NCBI GenBank assembly: GCA_004151065.3
Contig: NWUY0300029539.1
Location: 11,294 to 29,193, forward strand
Length of the DNA: 17,900 nt
Direction: 5' to 3'
Source of the DNA: Larix sibirica
Taxonomy: Eukaryota; Streptophyta; Pinopsida; Pinales; Pinaceae
In this document: positions 1 through 9,539 of the stretch, in pieces
Numbering within the stretch: the first letter of the stretch is position 1
Layout: each line of letters starts with the position of its first letter
Notes under the pieces: generated by a model
What the model was told of the DNA's origin: nothing
Databases searched by the model: none
Seen by the model: the letters and a program-made list of their open reading frames with translations, nothing else
Position numbers and translations under genes: made by a program

Positions 1-37
1 TGGTAAAAAATGCTCAATATTGATTCACCCTCCCTCT

Positions 38-2065
38 TAGTATTTCCAAAAAATTCCTCCAGGACAGCCATGGAGTAAGGATGAAAAGGAACTAGTGAAT
101 CTTTACAATAAGGAGTTCTTCGAGGAGAATGTGATGTATGAGGAAGATAGGAATGGAGTGAAAATGGAAGCTATGCCTAGTCCAAAAAAGAGGTAGTAGC
201 TCAGGTCCTTAAATACATCACTTGCACTGGCCACCTGAGTCAAATCCATGTGTTTCACTTTAGATTGTTAATTATGTTAAGATACAGGTCCCCCTTAGGC
301 TAGAAGAAAATATTACCATTCCTTAATTCCTATTGTATTCCTTGTGGGATATGTCTGAGAGGGGAGGCATGGAAAAAATGATGCCTTAGCTCACCATTAT
401 GTCATTAAATTGATCATTAAGACATAACTGCAACACAAAATTCCTCAATTGTCCTAGGAGGAGTTCATCAATATTTCCACAGAGGATGTTCAATTAATGA
501 GAACTCTAGGTTCGATATCAGTGTCCACCTCAGGCAAGGAGATAGATTGAATCTCAGTTAGGGATACCCACTCAACCCAACATAGAAAAAGAAAAGAAGT
601 GGCTTATTCCACTACAAAATCAAAGAGAAAGAATGAGCTGGAGGAAGAGGATGAAGATGATGTTATCATAAGTACCTTGGTTGGAATGAAGAAGCATGAG
701 CCCACTACTTTCAAGAAAACAAAGGCTTCTTCTGCCTTTGCGTATGAACATAGGTGAGCTCAGAGAATGTTAAGGGCAGAGGATCTTTCTTCAAAGGAAA
801 ATCATAGCAAAGATAGAAAGGAAACGACTCATAAGGATGATTCTGAATATACCATTCCGATTGAGATAGATGCCACAGAAGAAGCTACACAGTCACCAAG
901 CAAGGAATAGACAATGACAGAAATGATCCATCTCCAACATGCAACAAAGGAATTAACATTATTTAGGGAGGAATTGGCCGAATTGAAAGTTATGTTGTAG
1001 TCTTCCATGGATACCCTTTGAAATGAAAAGGAAGAACCGACCAATGAAATACCTGTGTTGAGAGAGAAGATACAAATCTTAAAATCTCAGTATACAGACA
1101 ATCAAAGGAAACTAGAGTAGAGGAATAAAAAACTTCAGTAGGAAGTAGAGTTATATAAGGGGGAAGTGGAAGATAAAGGGTCAAAAGGTAGAAACTTTGG
1201 AAGGTATATTGAGGAAAAGTACTGATCTATTTGAAGAAATCATTGGTTGCAGACCCCGATCAAAATTTTATGCAGCATTTTTAAGGGGGATATGGTGCAG
1301 ATACCAGCTATATCGGATTAATAAATGGCTTTCATACCACATTACAACTCCAAAATATCTTATTGACGCCTGTCAGGATAGTATAGATGAAGAAAAAGAA
1401 TTATTAAGCAAATTGTATGTGCATAAATTTAATCTTCCTAAACCCTACAAATGGTCCCTGAACCCTATGTAGGGGATGCACAGTTAAGGGATTTTTGTTC
1501 TTGGTTAACTAGTGAGGTTGAAAGAGCCCAGGATGTAGATCTCTACCATTCAAAAGAATGGACGACTGGCTTGTGTATCAAAGCTGAGACTCCCCATCTC
1601 GACATAATTATTAAGAGTCATAAAACTTTGACAATTGACTAGGACCTCATTTCTATTTTGCGAGAAAAATCACAGGAAGTTATAGCCCATTACAATTAGT
1701 TCCTGCAGGGGATACAAATAGATGCTATTAGAGAGAATACAGATAGATGGAACGAGCTATCTCTTGAACTAAAAAAGAAGGAACCACATCCCCCAAATAG
1801 TATGCAAATTTCCCTCTTTAGGGCCCATTTGGATAAGTAAACTTTGAAAAGAAAAGGACTTGAATGGATTGGTTTTAAGTTGAAATTACACCTAATACTC
1901 CCTCTCAAGAAAATCGAGGATATTGATGAAGAGGTAGAAAGAAAATATTGGAAGCAAGTGGAACAAAGCTTGGGTTATTATAAACAAGGGGATTTTCCAA
2001 GGATTATTGACTATGATGGAAGGAAAGTGGATACTAAAAAGAGAGATTCCACAATTCTAGAGTGA
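38..2065 (+). pseudogene. Long decayed ORF of unrecognised, probably transposon-associated family
   Basis: A coding region of roughly 680 codons can be followed by switching frame: frame 2 (41-193), frame 1 (190-300), frame 0 (300-380), frame 2 (about 375-1180), frame 0 (about 1173-1469) and frame 2 (1451-2062), ending at TGA 2063-2065. Across the switches the translation stays protein-like. It has an early segment with VFHFRLL, a very acidic/basic middle (KSKRKNELEEEDEDD, about 620-665), a predicted coiled-coil stretch rich in E, K, L and Q (about 915-1180), and a C-terminal part with FCSWLTSEVERAQDVD (about 1490) and DTDRWNEL-type helices. About 14 in-frame stops and five frameshifts make it non-functional. 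Pyrimidine-rich CCCTCCCTCTTAG just before 41 could be an old splice acceptor. I do not recognise the family. Length, coiled coil and decay fit an accessory or gag-like protein of a plant retroelement, but that is inference; no reverse transcriptase or integrase motif is visible. Confidence 0.6.
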
Positions 2066-3214
2066 TCAATTGCACAAAGATGTGTGATCCCTTTAGTCGG
2101 GAGGATGATGAGTCCCAATTTTGATATGTAAAATGCATATCTAATAGCTTAAAAATGTAAGTAGAGAATCATTATTTAAAGGATTGGTTACACATTCCGA
2201 GGTTGATTATGTATTTATGAATGGAATGATGATAATAGAAGTGTTTATCCTTTATTTTGCTTGATTTGATTTAATTTTGTCTAAAGAGCAATCTAATGCA
2301 TCCTATTAGCATGTAATTGTGAATTGCAAAGAATCCAGTTAGGAGTTAAAATCAAGTTCTAACATTTCCTTGTTATGAGGATCAATTTATGAACCACTTT
2401 TTGCATAATTAATGCCAAAGTTACAATGATGATAAAGCCACAACTGAATTCTACTACCGGATTTTAATTAGCACCAACAAATTCAGATATTAATGAAGGA
2501 ATGTACAACTGATGAAGGGATATTAAATTAGCCACCAAGACATTTCGATATCCTAATCAACTACTATTTATCTCCAACACTTCAAGAATGAAGGCTTAGT
2601 TGTTATCGAGTTTAGACTTATTAAGTTAATTTCAATATTCAATTTTTTATTATATACTTTTTGTAATAAATAGACCTTCGGGATCTTAGATGTGGATTCA
2701 ACTCTCACACATTTTTGAACCATTGGATACATCGCTTTTGTTATAGGTTTATCCTATTTACACATTTTTGAAATATGAAGACTTAATCAGTTTAATCATA
2801 GTTCCTTGTTTTCTACATTTCTTGTGTGCCTAGTTTCTTCCACACCTGTATTGCTTTGGGGAAGGCCCCCCTCATCACAACCACATAATTTCTTGATCCA
2901 TTAAATTAATTTAGGTAATTCATTTCCATGCTCAGATATAATTCAATCGTTTTATTCAACCACAAATTTTGTTTCACATTCTGTAGTATAGATCAGTTGA
3001 CATTGTAGTGTTGTTCATTCATTGTTGTAGTTTCCTGTAGATTTGTTTTCCTGTAAAATAAATTAATCTCATAGATTGTACATGCATCCTCAATATTCAG
3101 TTCTGCAAGTTACGATCTAGCTAGATCAATTTGCATGCTTTCCTAAGATATACCTTCATAGCTTCAACTTAGATTTGTTTTTCTTGCTTGCATAGATTCC
3201 TTCCATTTCAAGTT
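2066..3214. other. Non-coding AT-rich stretch, possibly LTR or 3' region of the preceding element
   Basis: No reading frame of note on either strand. Around 2640-2710 there is an AT-rich TATA-like tract followed by an AATAAATAG and a short CTTCGGGATCTT patch, an arrangement seen in the promoter/R region of many plant LTRs. A short direct repeat, acacatttttgaa, occurs near 2706 and 2759. I could not find matching terminal repeats within the window, so assignment to an LTR is only a guess. Confidence 0.25.
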
Positions 3215-3390
3215 TAGTTTACAATTCTTTCAAAGATTTAATTTTCTAGATTACAATAGTTAGTTTACAATGCTTTCATAGAATTACGTTTCCAGATTGC
3301 AGTAGTTAGTTTACAATGTTTTCATTGATTTACATTTCTAAATTGCAGAAGTTAGTTTAAAATTATTTCATAGATTTAATTTAGAAATGT
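3215..3390. repeat. 46-bp tandem repeat, about 3.7 copies
   Basis: Copies begin at 3215, 3261, 3307 and 3353, each starting TAGTTTA(C/A)AA and containing a variant of TTTCATAGATTTA, then TTCTAGATTGCAGTAGT. Spacing is exactly 46 bp for the first three; the fourth is cut short and diverges after about 35 bp. The copies differ at several positions each, so the array is old. It is flanked by similar TTTCA/AGATTT-rich sequence on both sides, suggesting further eroded copies. No coding function is apparent. Confidence 0.85.
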
Positions 3391-3799
3391 TGATGTTTCC
3401 CTAAATTTTTATTTGCTTCGAAATTAAGTACTTGTGTTCCCTAATTTATAGTTAAAGATTTTTTCATTTCATTCTATAAGTAGTCATTTGAGTTAGCAAT
3501 ATCCTCCTATCTCATTGGGATTTAGTTTAGGAATATCATGATCGTATTAACCCTCCATTTTTCAATTAGAAACCATTCCACTCCCACTATAGAATAAACA
3601 CTCTTGACAGCTGCACATACAGTGTCAGTTCCTCTTAAGTTTGTACGATCCCAGATTGACAGAATAAAGTAGGAATCATGTTTTGTTGACCCTGGAATTG
3701 GTCACCATACCAACGAACCACTTGTTGGGTATGTGTTATATTCTTTGCATGTGTGTGTGGGTTGCGCCACCTCCATCACCCACCTCTACCTTGCAAAAT
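3391..3799. other. Stretch without recognisable genes
   Basis: No supported gene. It contains a short GT-rich run near 3750-3765 and a C-rich patch (about 3765-3790) immediately before the LTR-like segment. I see no polypurine tract here, which would be expected directly before a 3' LTR. Confidence 0.4.
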
Positions 3800-4088
3800 T
3801 GTTGGGCTATTTTTGGGTTTTTTTCTAAAAATATATAATTTAGTCCAAATTAACGGATTAGTGGTGTATTCTAATCCATGTTAATGGAATATTATTTTGG
3901 GTGTTGTGAAATACATAATTATCGTATTGTGAATGGTTAATAAATAAAATGAGACAGATATAGGTCTAGCTCTAGGTTTCACTGGTTTTCCCGGTTAAGG
4001 GTTTCCAGGGTAAATCTCTTTGTATTGTGTGTGTGCCATTGTGTAATCTATATTTGGATTAATAATATATATGCATTGTTTATTTTCA
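3800..4088 (+). mobile_element. Ty1/copia-type LTR-like segment (probable solo or orphan LTR)
   Basis: The segment starts TGTTGGGC and contains, near its 3' end, GGTTTTCCCGGTTAAGG followed by GGTTTCCAGGGTAAAT, CTTTGTATTGTGTGTG and an AT-rich tail. That succession is characteristic of the R/U5 part of plant Ty1/copia LTRs. A TTAATAAATAAAATGAG poly(A)-signal-like tract precedes it. The right end is placed at a CA dinucleotide at 4087-4088, but flanking target-site duplications do not match, no polypurine tract lies upstream and no primer-binding site lies downstream. Either the ends are mis-set or this is a decayed remnant. Orientation follows from the R/U5 motif. Confidence 0.5.
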
Positions 4089-4300
4089 TAGGTTTAAAAC
4101 TTACATTCTCTATATGAGTAAACATTCCAATGAGGCTCACTTCCTACATGTCAAACAAAAGTACATCAACTGACATATATAGTTTATTTGTGGTTGCTTT
4201 TGCAAGAATATATGGACATTTGGCGCACCATTTTTGCGCTCTTTAAGTTTTCAATTATATTTTTGTTTTACTTCTTTGGAGCCATAATCAATAATCTTAA

Positions 4301-5330
4301 GTTATACAATGCTCAAGTAATGCCATAGTCCTTTCTGAGCATGATAAAAGAACTACCAATGATATGGTAGGCTGGGTAACCAATAGATCTATGGCACCAA
4401 ACTCATATGGTATTGATCATTTTTGGTACAAACTTATTTGAATTCATGTAGTTGGAAATAATCCTTACAATAAGACATGGATCAATCAATTCACTGAATG
4501 ATAAACACTCATGATGAGATTCTCTCAATCAATGTTATAGAAGGACTAACATGCATGAGGGAGTAATATATGGGATCTAAGGCCAACATTATTTCACTGA
4601 TATTATTGACTCATATGTTAGGGACTTTGTCTTTGTGAATATGCATGCCATATTAGGCTATCCATGTAGGAATTTAAATATGTTTTAATGGGAACACATG
4701 TAGGTTATTGAGGTGTGTGTGCATAGGTTAAAACATGGTGCATTCACCTTGATTTTGATGTACTAGATGTTTTACAGGTTTTATAGTCATGGAATATTGT
4801 TGAGGGTGTTGGTCCTTGGTCCCCACAGTATTTTTTATATGCACTTGACATATTGGGAACAGAGGTTTACCTATTTAAATGAGGTTGGCACAAAGGATGA
4901 GTTACGAAATGTTTAAATGGGTTAGATATCATTGGCATTGCTTTTAAGAAGTCATAAAAATGGCATGCCATGTTATTGAAAATGTTGGTTAAGTCTTTTG
5001 ATTGAAAACATTGTCATAGTCACATTAGCTACGACATTAAAAATGGCATCATTGAAGAAATTAGGGATTGTATTGATTTTGAAATTTTTTATTTCACATG
5101 TTTTGTCTAAGTTAGAACTACTCATCAACATTCAAGTCTTGAACATGAAAATATATTTGTAATCTTTTGTAGAATGCATATGGATTGAAAAACAAATAGA
5201 AAATGTCTGCCTTTATCTTTAGAATATATGTAGAGATTATTCCCCTCATAGAAAAAATGGTTTCCATCGTAAGTCTCATGTGAGTACCCAAAAAATGGAA
5301 GTTGTGTGTTTGAGCCTTCTAATTGCATCA
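4301..5330 (+). pseudogene. Faint, stop-ridden coding-like frame of unknown identity
   Basis: Frame 2 gives protein-like sequence over about 1 kb. Examples are DMVGWVTNRSMAPNSYGIDH (about 4361-4420), HVVGNNPYNKTWINQF (about 4445-4492), EGVGPWSPQYFLYALDILG (about 4801-4860) and KNGIIEEIRDCIDFEIFYF (about 5039-5095). The first 45 codons are free of stops, but some 20 stops follow, clustered at 4499-4660. Hydrophobic and aromatic residues recur in a way that is unusual for random AT-rich DNA. I recognise no family; it may be an old transposase or retroelement frame. An open - strand frame at 5125-5331 overlaps it and is regarded as a shadow. Confidence 0.25.
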
Positions 5331-5862
5331 TGATTTTTTTAATTCATAAAAAATAGGATCTAGTTGTGGGCATAGTACACACATTATATTTCAAGAATTT
5401 ATGTTGGCGATATAATTGTTGATTTGAAAACTTGAAGTTGTTGTTAAGATACTTTAGTCTGTGGTAGATTAGGATTCCTTCACATAGCCATTCAATATTA
5501 TTAAATTGTTGGAGCATTTGGTTACCAATTCATTTTGGGCATGTTCAAAGTGCTTGGGTATCATTCAATCTCTTATTTATGTTTATTCATGGAATATTTA
5601 TGTCCGTTCTATAAAATGGTGGATCCTACTTTGAAGAAAATGGTATTTTGCTACTATGTTACCTACTTAGTGGTTTGATTGTAATTCAACTTCCTCCATA
5701 GTGTTTGGAGGACTGTAGGGAGTGTCAAACATAGGTCATGGTGCTTTGTTGTAGATCAAGTGAGCACTAAAGGAAAAGAAGCATCATTTACATGTCTCAA
5801 AGTTTTAGTGAAATGGGGATTGTATCGATGGAGCAAACATAGAGATAAAGTGGTGACACCTG
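5331..5862. other. Stretch without a supported gene
   Basis: One frame on the + strand (5685-5873) stays open for about 62 codons without an ATG and reads plausibly (for example KGKEASFTCLKVLVKWGLY), but no family is recognised and it runs into the LTR-like segment. Nothing else is seen here. Confidence 0.3.
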
Positions 5863-5926
5863 TGTTAAGATCCTAATGGACGGCCTTCACTAACACCTCG
5901 GGGTTTTGGTGTAACGGTTTGTATCA
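5863..5926 (+). mobile_element. Possible very short LTR (about 64 bp) next to a primer-binding site
   Basis: The segment begins TGTTAAGATCC and ends TATCA, i.e. TG...CA termini, and lies two bases before a tRNA-Met primer-binding site. It contains a small inverted repeat, ACACC...GGTGT (5893-5912), as found at poly(A)/R regions of some LTRs. LTRs this short are known in plant SMART/TRIM elements. No second copy is present in the window, so the element would have lost its 3' end, or the true LTR start lies further upstream. Confidence 0.3.
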
Positions 5927-5928
5927 TT

Positions 5929-5941
5929 TGGTATCAGAGCC
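5929..5941 (+). other. Primer-binding site for initiator tRNA-Met
   Basis: TGGTATCAGAGCC is an exact 13-nt complement of the 3' end of plant initiator tRNA-Met including CCA, the standard priming site for minus-strand synthesis in plant LTR retroelements. It sits two bases after a CA dinucleotide, the usual spacing from the end of the 5' LTR. Thereafter the complementarity to the tRNA stops, apart from an AGGTT patch a few bases later. Confidence 0.75.
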
Positions 5942-6001
5942 TCCACCTAGGTTCAAGTCACAGAGCGGGTGGCAACGTCGGCATTGCAGTGTTCGCCCGG
6001 G

Positions 6002-6037
6002 GCTCGTACGGCGCAAAGGGGACACCACCGTACGGGC
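6002..6037. other. Strong hairpin in GC-rich leader
   Basis: A 10-bp stem (6002-6011 with 6028-6037, core CGTACGG/CCGTACG, one T-G pair) encloses a 16-nt loop rich in purines. It lies about 60 bases after the primer-binding site, where LTR elements carry leader structures for dimerisation or packaging. That role is inferred from position only. Confidence 0.5.
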
Positions 6038-6062
6038 GCACATCCAGCCCAGAGTCTGGACN

Positions 6063-6420
6063 TTACTGCAGAGACAATTTCTGTTTTTTTAGCAGAATAG
6101 GTGCAAGGTATTATCCATGCTAATACGATGTAGGAGTTTGCACCAGGTTAGTATTACTATTTACTAAGAAATGGTGCATTGAGATCCTAGGCTTGTAAAG
6201 TAAAATATCAATGTTAAAACAACCTGATTCTTGTTGTGCTAGCTCTTTTCACTTATACTCAGGTGTAAATTACGTCGTCTGAGCTGTCCAAACAGGTTTT
6301 TTATGTGGATAGACGAGCAACTGCTTTCAGGTCTTATTCGGGTAATTTATAGTAATTTTAAGAACGTAAAAGGAAGGGGATGCTTTTATAGAGGGATTAA
6401 ATGCTAAAAAGACGCATTAA
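6063..6420. other. Stretch without recognisable genes
   Basis: Base composition falls abruptly to AT-rich after the N at 6062. A weak 7-bp inverted repeat, GGTGCAA/TTGCACC (6100-6106 and 6138-6144), is present. No terminal repeat matching 5863-5926 is found, which argues against an intact short element. Confidence 0.4.
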
Positions 6421-6615
6421 GGAGATGAAAGAGCCTATGTTGTAAATTGTTGGGTTGGATATTTACGCTACACTTTAGACAGTGCTTGTTGGTCAGAAGA
6501 GAGAATGCATTTTACCAACTTGAAGGAGAAAGCGATGAGAAATGGGTGGATGGGGATTGACCCATATCCCGAACTTTCGCTAATTATTAATGCAAGTTTC
6601 CTAAAGACTAATTGA
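6421..6615 (+). pseudogene. Unrecognised coding-like segment, about 64 codons, no start codon
   Basis: The frame from GGA 6421 to TGA 6613-6615 reads as a plausible protein piece: GDERAYVVNCWVGYLRYTLD at the start, then EERMHFTNLKEKAMRNGW and MGIDPYPELSLIINASF. TAA directly precedes it and there is no in-frame ATG at the start, so it is an exon or a relic rather than a full gene. Several tryptophans, glycines and prolines suggest a folded domain, but I cannot name the family. The opposite strand is also open over 6468-6662; I prefer the + reading on amino-acid composition alone, so the strand is uncertain. Confidence 0.25.
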
Positions 6616-7296
6616 GTTAGGAATCCCAGATAGAGAATATGCCTCTGACCCACTAAACACAAGGATTTTCTTCAGGAAAATACACATTTGTGATAAGATT
6701 TCTTCAAGCTAACATTAGCTCATGAGAATAATACTTGACTTTGACCTTACCGTTTATATAGGATTTTATCAAGCAGACCAGTCCTCGCTAGGGTTCGAAT
6801 TAAATTATGGAAAACCAAAAATAATACATTTTTACAGATTCAAGCTCTGAAACTCAGGGTGGAGCATCATCCGTTGTGGGTACATATAGCTTAGTCTCAT
6901 TTTAATTAAATAAGCTCCTGTGGGGATCGACGATAGTTGGTGGTTCAAGACCAAACATCGAAGTACCTCCAGTTTCTAATACCCTAGTTCGCTAATTTCA
7001 TAAGGCGATGGAAAACCTTGGCCTCGATTTATATGTGGATGTCGTGATTTGTCTACAACCTTGGTCTCTTCTTCAACACAAATCTACTTACAACAGGCAC
7101 ACTCTAAATAAAACCCTAATGTTCCCAAACTCTTAAGCTTCCAATAGTTCAGATACGCCCGTTCATATTCCTTTTTCATAATAGTTACATTGAGATTTTC
7201 ATTAGATGAGATCTCTTAGAAACTAGCTATTTTCCTGGTTGGTGCAATCTGTCGACAATACGTGCACTGAAGATAAATCCTACTAGCATTTTAATT
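6616..7296. other. Stretch without a supported gene
   Basis: A short ATG-started + frame (7009-7140, MENLGLDLYVDVVICLQPW...) has no recognised homology in my reading. AAACCCTAA at 7111-7119 is a telo-box-like sequence, common in plant promoters but also frequent by chance. Nothing else is seen. Confidence 0.35.
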
Positions 7297-7738
7297 ATGA
7301 GACAAAACAATGTTCATTCTTTGGAGAAATTTGAGTTTGGGGATTCCACACCTTCAAGTGCTACTGATATGATCTTTGTAGACGATGAAGCTGGATGAGT
7401 TCAAACCATTGTATTTTGAGAGGCCCAAGGAAATATTGGTTGAATCTAGCAACCAAGTGTTCACATTGTCTTGTATTCCATCAATTAACAAGAAAGGTGT
7501 ACAGTCTTCTCCGGAGCTTGCAGATTCTCACAGGGTGTTGGAAATGTATTATTATCGTTTCATATGAAAAATATACTACCTGAAAGGGTTTCTGGGAAAA
7601 GAAGGATGCCGCTACATTGAGAGCTCTAGTATTGTTGATCATGGAAGAAGGAGAAGGCGTGCCTCCTGTAAGCAGAGATTTATGGTTGGACTAATAGTAC
7701 ACATTGACATTCGCAAACTGGAAACAGGTGGCATGTAA
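7297..7738 (+). pseudogene. Unrecognised two-frame coding remnant, about 140 codons
   Basis: An ATG at 7297 (MRQNNVHSLEKFEFGDSTPS) runs in frame 1 to a TGA at 7396. An overlapping frame 2 from the ATG at 7385 (MKLDEFKPLYFERPKEIL) continues through ELADSHRVLEMYYYRF to a TGA at 7565-7567. It then stays open in the same frame through KIYYLKGFLGKEGCRYIESS and a basic HGRRRRR patch (about 7640) to TAA 7736-7738. The simplest reading is one reading frame damaged by a small indel near 7385-7395 and a CGA-to-TGA change at 7565. The Arg-rich patch followed by a hydrophobic stretch is notable. No family is recognised, and an old transposon frame is as likely as a host-gene relic. Confidence 0.35.
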
Positions 7739-7739
7739 A

Positions 7740-8580
7740 AATGTGCCCTACCAAACAGGGCAAGTGTAATTTTCTCCAAATTTTTATATTTAAATTATTT
7801 TTAAATTATTAAAAATTTCAATCCTTCTGCAGGCACTTACGTCAAATCTGGGTTGTCCTTAACCAATGAGAAAATCATTTCTTTTTTATTTTATTTTTTA
7901 ATAGAAATTTTGTTTTCAATTTTCATAAAAATAAGTTAAATACACTATTTTCTAAAACATTGTAAAAACATTAACTAGTACAACCAAAAAATTGATGATT
8001 AATACAAGTAAAAAAGATTTAACTCTCAATCAGAAAGTATATCCCTGCCTTGATAGAGACTAAAAATAATATTAAAATTTTAGAGATATGCATTTACATA
8101 AAAGTGTGAAGAAAGTAGGTGGAATTCATCCTAATGATTATAGAAAGAAACATAATTGAAATTAAAACTGGAAAGTGTGAAAAATGTAGGTGGATTTCAT
8201 CCCTCTGATTATATAAAGAAACATAATTCACGCCTTATTGTTTAAGTTATTCAATAACATAAAGCTAATAATATAATATAAAATAAATTATTGTAAAATT
8301 ATATTTTGAACATAATTTTTAATTTTAAAAATAGAACTTTTAAATGTGCATTTACATAAATATAAATATATAGGCCATGGGCATTGAAATTGAATGGTAA
8401 GTATGAAGAATGCTATGAGAATTTTAACTTAACATTATTAAAGTAAAATTAATTCTTTTAACTTTATCATTATTAACATGAATTTAATTTAGAGTTTGTT
8501 GAAGGTATATTTTGTGTGTATTTAATGATGGAAACACTCATTAATCATTTGCAATCAAAAGCAAATTGTTTGCAGTTTTA
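7740..8580. other. Very AT-rich non-coding stretch
   Basis: Long runs of A, T and AAAT/TTTA words, with no frame of interest on either strand. The word TGCATTTACATAAA occurs twice (about 8090 and 8346). A diverged duplication inside it is listed separately. Confidence 0.5.
8101..8230. repeat. Diverged direct duplication, 71-bp period
   Basis: 8101-8158 and 8172-8230 share AAAGTGTGAA, GTAGGTGGA, TTTCATCC or TTCATCC, TGATTATA and AAAGAAACATAATT in the same order. They are separated by a 13-bp spacer (period 71 bp). Differences at about ten positions show the duplication is not recent. Confidence 0.8.
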
Positions 8581-8581
8581 G

Positions 8582-8638
8582 ATGCTCTTGTTAGAGCATA
8601 AATTGATTCAAGACCTTTGCTCAATAATACTTGAATCA
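8582..8638. repeat. Two consecutive perfect inverted repeats
   Basis: ATGCTCT (8582-8588) pairs with AGAGCAT (8593-8599) around a 4-nt loop. Four bases later TGATTCAAG (8604-8612) pairs with CTTGAATCA (8630-8638) around a 17-nt loop. Two perfect stems side by side are unlikely to be pure chance, but nothing shows their role; transposon ends or a transcript structure are possible. Confidence 0.5.
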
Positions 8639-8693
8639 TATTTGGATCGATGGAGAGAAAATCGATTCTTTCCTTGGCCCAAAGTTACTATTA

Positions 8694-8803
8694 CTACTCT
8701 CTTCCATGAAACACAGTTAGGCGAGAGCTACAAGGTCAAAGCAAATTTCTACTCTCTTCCATGAAACAGGAGCGGAAAAGTCCTGCAAGGTCAAATCCAA
8801 GCA
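8694..8803. repeat. 55-bp tandem duplication
   Basis: The 20-mer ctactctcttccatgaaaca occurs at 8694-8713 and 8749-8768, each followed about 20 bases later by GCAAGGTCAAA or a close variant. The unit is about 55 bp and the second half of each copy has diverged. It overlaps a short + frame (8582-8764) that I do not consider a gene. Confidence 0.8.
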
Positions 8804-9283
8804 TGTATTCAGATAGAGGTTGAAACCCTATTGCAAGGGAAATGAGATGGTTCATTTTGTCCTAGAAAACTCTCTTCTATATTTACACTCACTATCCTTA
8901 CTCACTTTGTATTGACTTACTTTGTTTCAAATATTTGGCGGGGTTGAATATGTTTATAAGCAATGTAAAATTAGTCAAATTCACACAAAAATGAAAAAAA
9001 AATGCCCCAAGGAATAAGACAACTCTATTTTTGCACAAGTGAGTTTATTTATGGAAAATAGAATTAATGTCATCTCAAAATAGTCGTCGGAAGTTCCCTG
9101 ACATAGGTCATCCTCATTATTACCTTCACCTCCACATGTACAAGGGAGTGATGAAGTAGTAAATTCCTTCCCACCATCGATTATGAGGACGATCCAATAT
9201 TTTCCACCCTTGAGGTCTTTGTTACCATTTGTTTTGGCATTTAATCCTCAATCCAATCCACTAAATAGTCGAAATCTTTTTTT
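8804..9283. other. Stretch without recognisable genes
   Basis: No supported feature on either strand. It includes poly(A) and poly(T) runs near 8993-9002 and 9278-9286. Confidence 0.4.
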
Positions 9284-9539
9284 TTGTTGAAATGGCTTCA
9301 ACGCTTTCCTAATAAAATTATGAGTGGGAACCAACTACTAAATTTCATGAATGGAGGAAGCTTGGAAGTTCAAAATCTAGCAAATCAGTGTGTACAAAAG
9401 AATAAAGGTTTAGTGAGGAAAATTTTGAAAAATGAAAGACCCACTATGTTTGTCTCAAATCGTCAAATCAAAGAAGGTTCAAAGTAATTTTTTGGAGAGG
9501 ACATGGTCCTTAGTCAAATAATGAATTGCAATACATCGC

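Noticed and set aside
829-1184. Minus-strand open frames across the first pseudogene
   Set aside because: They are shadows of the + strand coding relic, which gives the coherent protein.
5929-5955. A tRNA-derived SINE or tRNA gene (GGTTCAAGTC resembles a B box)
   Set aside because: The A-box position is occupied by a perfect tRNA-Met primer-binding complement, and no cloverleaf can be formed.
7111-7119. Telo-box AAACCCTAA as a promoter element or interstitial telomere repeat
   Set aside because: It is a single short copy with no neighbouring gene; chance occurrence is likely.
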